From assembly GCA_012513245.1 (NCBI GenBank), contig JAAZCN010000227.1, positions 1-7,569 of the forward strand: a DNA stretch of 7,569 nucleotides. Reading direction: 5' to 3'. A program made the position numbers and the translations under genes. Within the stretch, counting starts at the first letter, position 1; the number at the start of each line of letters is the position of its first letter. This DNA is from Synergistaceae bacterium (GTDB lineage Bacteria > Synergistota > Synergistia > Synergistales > Synergistaceae). Positions 5,076 to 7,569 of this stretch are shown here, piece after piece. The notes beneath the pieces were generated by a model. That model did no database searches. It was not told the origin of the DNA and was given only the letters and a program-made list of their open reading frames with translations.

Positions 5076-7569
5076 CGTCTTCCTGGCAATCTTCATAAGT
5101 TCATCAGCAATAAATATCGTACTCGAAACCATAAATATCAAAAGCCAGTCGCCGAGGGAAAGGCTGACGGTATTGAAAAGCATATGTCCCAGGGGACTCT
5201 GAACTGCTCCTATCTGCATGATGATCGCACTTCCCACTCCCAGGAGGACCCAGCGGTTAGTGAAGGGGCCTATTGAAAAGATAGACCGTGAGGAGGAGCG
5301 GGCGTTGAAAGCCTGGAACCACTGAAAAGCAGCCAGAGTTGTGAAGGCTATGGTCCGGGCATAGTCGAGACCGCCGCTTTCATTCGCATACCAGAAGAGG
5401 CCTATAGTGCCCACGGCCATAATAGGTGTAAGGATGGCTATTCTCATAACAGAGACTCGGTCGATGATGAACTCCTTAGGATCTCGCGGAGGCCGTTTCA
5501 GTATGTCGGCGTGTCCGGGTTCCATTCCTAAAGGTACCGTGCAAGTCCCGTCTGTTACCAAATTGACCCATAATATCATTACTGCCGTAAGAGGCAGTTC
5601 AAGCCCTATGACCAGAGCCGCTACAAGGGTAAGGATCTCGCCAAGATTGGTTACCAGAAGGAAGAAGACCACACGCTGCAGGTTGTTGTATATGACCCGT
5701 CCTTCTTCCACAGCTTGCACAATAGTGGCGAAGTTGTCATCCATCAGGATCATGTCCGCAGCCTCTTTGGCCACTTCCGTTCCCGTTATTCCCATTGCAA
5801 CACCTATGTCGGCTCCTTTGAGGGCAGGAGCGTCATTTACACCGTCGCCCGTCATTGCCACTATGTGTCCCTGTTCTTTGAGAGATTCCATGATCTTAAG
5901 TTTGTGAGAAGGTGTGACTCGGGCAAAGACACCTCGTTCGAGTGCTGCCCGTGCAAGTTCATGCTTTTCCATGCCATCTATTTCTTTGCCTGTTACTGCT
6001 TCTGTGCTGTCGGAAATACCTACAGCATTTGCTATAGCAAGCGCTGTTACTGCGTGATCGCCTGTTATCATGACCGGTCTGATCCCTGCGGCCTTCGCCT
6101 TCTTCACAGCCTCGATACTTTCTTCCCGTGGTGGGTCGATCATTCCCCACAATCCTGCAAACGTCAGATTTCCCTCGATTTCGGCCCGTTCCAGGTTGCC
6201 TTCGGTTCCGGAAATATCCCGATAGGCACCACCCAGCACGCGGAGGGCCTCTGATGCGAACTGGTCACTGAGTTGGGCTATTTCACTCCGATATTTATCA
6301 TCCAGTTCTACTGCCGCTCCATTTATAAGTACATGAGAGCAGAACTCTAAGATGCGCTCAGGGGCACCTTTAACACATGCCACGTGCCCGGTGCCATTTT
6401 GGGCTTGTTGGAGGATCGCCATGTATTTGGTGCTGCTCGAGAAAGGAATCTCTGACAGTCGCTCAGCGCTCTCTGGGATCCTCTCCATACCTGCTTTTTT
6501 CGCGGCAACTACCAGAGCACCATCGCTGGGATTACCTTCAATAGACCATTGACCATCTTTTTCCTTAAGTAGAGCATTGTTGCAATAAAGCCCAATTTCC
6601 AGCAGTTTTGTAAGATCTCCCGAAATGTCTTTCTCTCCGCTCTCGGTCGTGATCTCGCCTTCAGGGGCATAGCCTTCGCCACTTACCCTGTAGGTAAAGC
6701 CCCCGGCCCAGATCCTCTGAACCGTCATTTGATTTTTCGTAATGGTCCCGGTCTTGTCCGTGCATATAACGGTGGTGGAACCAAGGGTCTCAACGGCAGG
6801 CATGCGGCGTATGATGGCGTTCTTGCCTGCCATGCGCTGTACACCCAGGGCCAAAGTAACGCTGATAACAGCCGGGAGGCCCTCCGGTATTGCAGAAACA
6901 GCAAGGGCCACGGAGAACATCAACATTTCCAGGACCTCATATCCACGAAGCAGCCCCAGTCCAAAGACGCCCGCAGCAAATGCGATGCTGCCGATACCAA
7001 GGACCGTGCTCAGTTTGTTCATTTTCTTTTGCAGAGGTGTATCTTCTCTGTCTGTTGTCAGGACCTCAGCCGCGATGCGGCCGATCTCGGTATTCATTCC
7101 CGTAGCCACAACGAGAGCCTGTCCCCGGCCGCCGGTAACGCTGGTGGACATGTGGACCATATTCTTCTGTTCAGCCAAAGGAATATCCTGCTCCAGAGTT
7201 TCCGGAGACTTGCCCACCGGCAGGGATTCACCCGTGAGTGCCGACTCATCGATTTCCAACTCCTCGGACCAGGTGACCCTGGCAGTTGCTGCTACCCGGT
7301 TACCTGTCTCAAGGATCAGTATGTCTCCGGGCACCACCATAGAAGCATCGATCTCCTTTGGACTTCCGTCCCGGAGAACTCTGGCATGTGGGGATGTCAT
7401 ACGGCGAAGCGCGTCCAGCGCCCCTTCTGCTCTCCATTCCTGGAAGAAACCGAGCAAGGTGTTGAGGACGATAATACCGGCTATGACCGCTGCATCTATG
7501 GCATGTCCTACGAAAAGAGAGAGGGCAGCGGCGCCTGCCAATAGGTAGATCAAGGGGTTTTGGACCTGA
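5028..7569 (-). CDS. P2A-type cation-transporting ATPase, probably Ca2+, N-terminus beyond window
   Basis: Inner-membrane pump, most likely exporting Ca2+ (possibly Mn2+). The frame continues past the window edge through QVQNPLIYLLAG, so the TTG at 7553 is not the start; about 50-75 N-terminal residues are missing. Counting from 7553: TM1-2 about 1-38, actuator TGES (107-110), TM4 PEGLP (223-227), phosphorylation DKTGT (266-270, Asp266), nucleotide-binding KGAPE (395-399), TGDH (497-500), hinge TGDGVNDAP (568-576), TM5-TM10 about 625-820. By comparison with SERCA, calcium ligands are kept in TM4 (Glu224), TM5 (Asn636, Glu639) and TM6 (Asn664, Thr667, Asp668), while TM8 E908 appears as Gln744. 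PEGLP and NLGE argue against heavy-metal, K+ and H+ subtypes. The last 15-20 residues are encoded across repeat sequence. Arginine is often CGN, unlike the ABC genes. The gap to mscS is 253 bp, so the two are probably separate units. Confidence 0.93.
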   Translation of the reverse strand, partial: QVQNPLIYLLAGAAALSLFVGHAIDAAVIAGIIVLNTLLGFFQEWRAEGALDALRRMTSPHARVLRDGSPKEIDASMVVPGDILILETGNRVAATARVTWSEELEIDESALTGESLPVGKSPETLEQDIPLAEQKNMVHMSTSVTGGRGQALVVATGMNTEIGRIAAEVLTTDREDTPLQKKMNKLSTVLGIGSIAFAAGVFGLGLLRGYEVLEMLMFSVALAVSAIPEGLPAVISVTLALGVQRMAGKNAIIRRMPAVETLGSTTVICTDKTGTITKNQMTVQRIWAGGFTYRVSGEGYAPEGEITTESGEKDISGDLTKLLEIGLYCNNALLKEKDGQWSIEGNPSDGALVVAAKKAGMERIPESAERLSEIPFSSSTKYMAILQQAQNGTGHVACVKGAPERILEFCSHVLINGAAVELDDKYRSEIAQLSDQFASEALRVLGGAYRDISGTEGNLERAEIEGNLTFAGLWGMIDPPREESIEAVKKAKAAGIRPVMITGDHAVTALAIANAVGISDSTEAVTGKEIDGMEKHELARAALERGVFARVTPSHKLKIMESLKEQGHIVAMTGDGVNDAPALKGADIGVAMGITGTEVAKEAADMILMDDNFATIVQAVEEGRVIYNNLQRVVFFLLVTNLGEILTLVAALVIGLELPLTAVMILWVNLVTDGTCTVPLGMEPGHADILKRPPRDPKEFIIDRVSVMRIAILTPIMAVGTIGLFWYANESGGLDYARTIAFTTLAAFQWFQAFNARSSSRSIFSIGPFTNRWVLLGVGSAIIMQIGAVQSPLGHMLFNTVSLSLGDWLLIFMVSSTIFIADELMKIARKTLAGSAADTVPREAAR

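Noticed and set aside
4903..5202. Plus-strand open frame of 99 codons across the ATPase 3' end and the intergenic repeats
   Set aside because: It overlaps the well-supported ATPase on the opposite strand, runs through tandem repeats, has no clear ribosome-binding site and shows no recognisable domain. The frame is probably open only because the repeats lack stops.
6729..7548. Two long plus-strand open frames opposite the ATPase
   Set aside because: They lie wholly antisense to a gene with every P-type ATPase motif and have low-complexity Ser/Arg/Pro-biased translations typical of shadow frames.

Overview
The window carries five protein genes and one short intergenic region. It opens inside one gene and closes inside another, so both outermost genes are partial. 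The left half (1-3884, plus strand) is an operon for an ABC importer of the simple-sugar/nucleoside type: the 3' two-thirds of a fused two-domain ATPase, two different membrane permeases, and a small membrane-anchored protein of unknown function. Junctions are tight (5 nt gap, 1 nt overlap, 3 nt gap), so the four are almost certainly co-transcribed and translationally coupled. The operon promoter and any solute-binding protein gene would lie upstream, outside the window; the substrate cannot be read from what is here.

The right half (3935-7569, minus strand) runs towards the operon. It holds a P-type cation ATPase of the P2A (calcium) type, missing its N-terminus at the window edge, and an MscS-type mechanosensitive channel. 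A perfect 17-bp hairpin with A and T tracts (3917-3954) separates the convergent units and can terminate both. The mscS stop codon lies in its loop.

The 253-bp gap between mscS and the ATPase (4775-5027) has no convincing gene. It holds several inverted repeats, three tandem 11-bp units, repeated TTCCCGC words that extend into the 3' end of the ATPase gene, and a possible extended -10 promoter for mscS.

The organism is an anaerobic-type bacterium. The divergent permeases (GLNFG motif), the accompanying small anchored protein, and frequent ATA and AGA/AGG codons in the ABC genes suggest Synergistota, with spirochaetes or fusobacteria as alternatives. This is a judgement from remembered family distribution, not a search. 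No RNA gene, CRISPR array, transposase or phage gene was seen. The most novel-looking elements are the small fourth operon protein, the highly asymmetric ABC ATPase, and the way two stop codons are embedded in hairpin loops.
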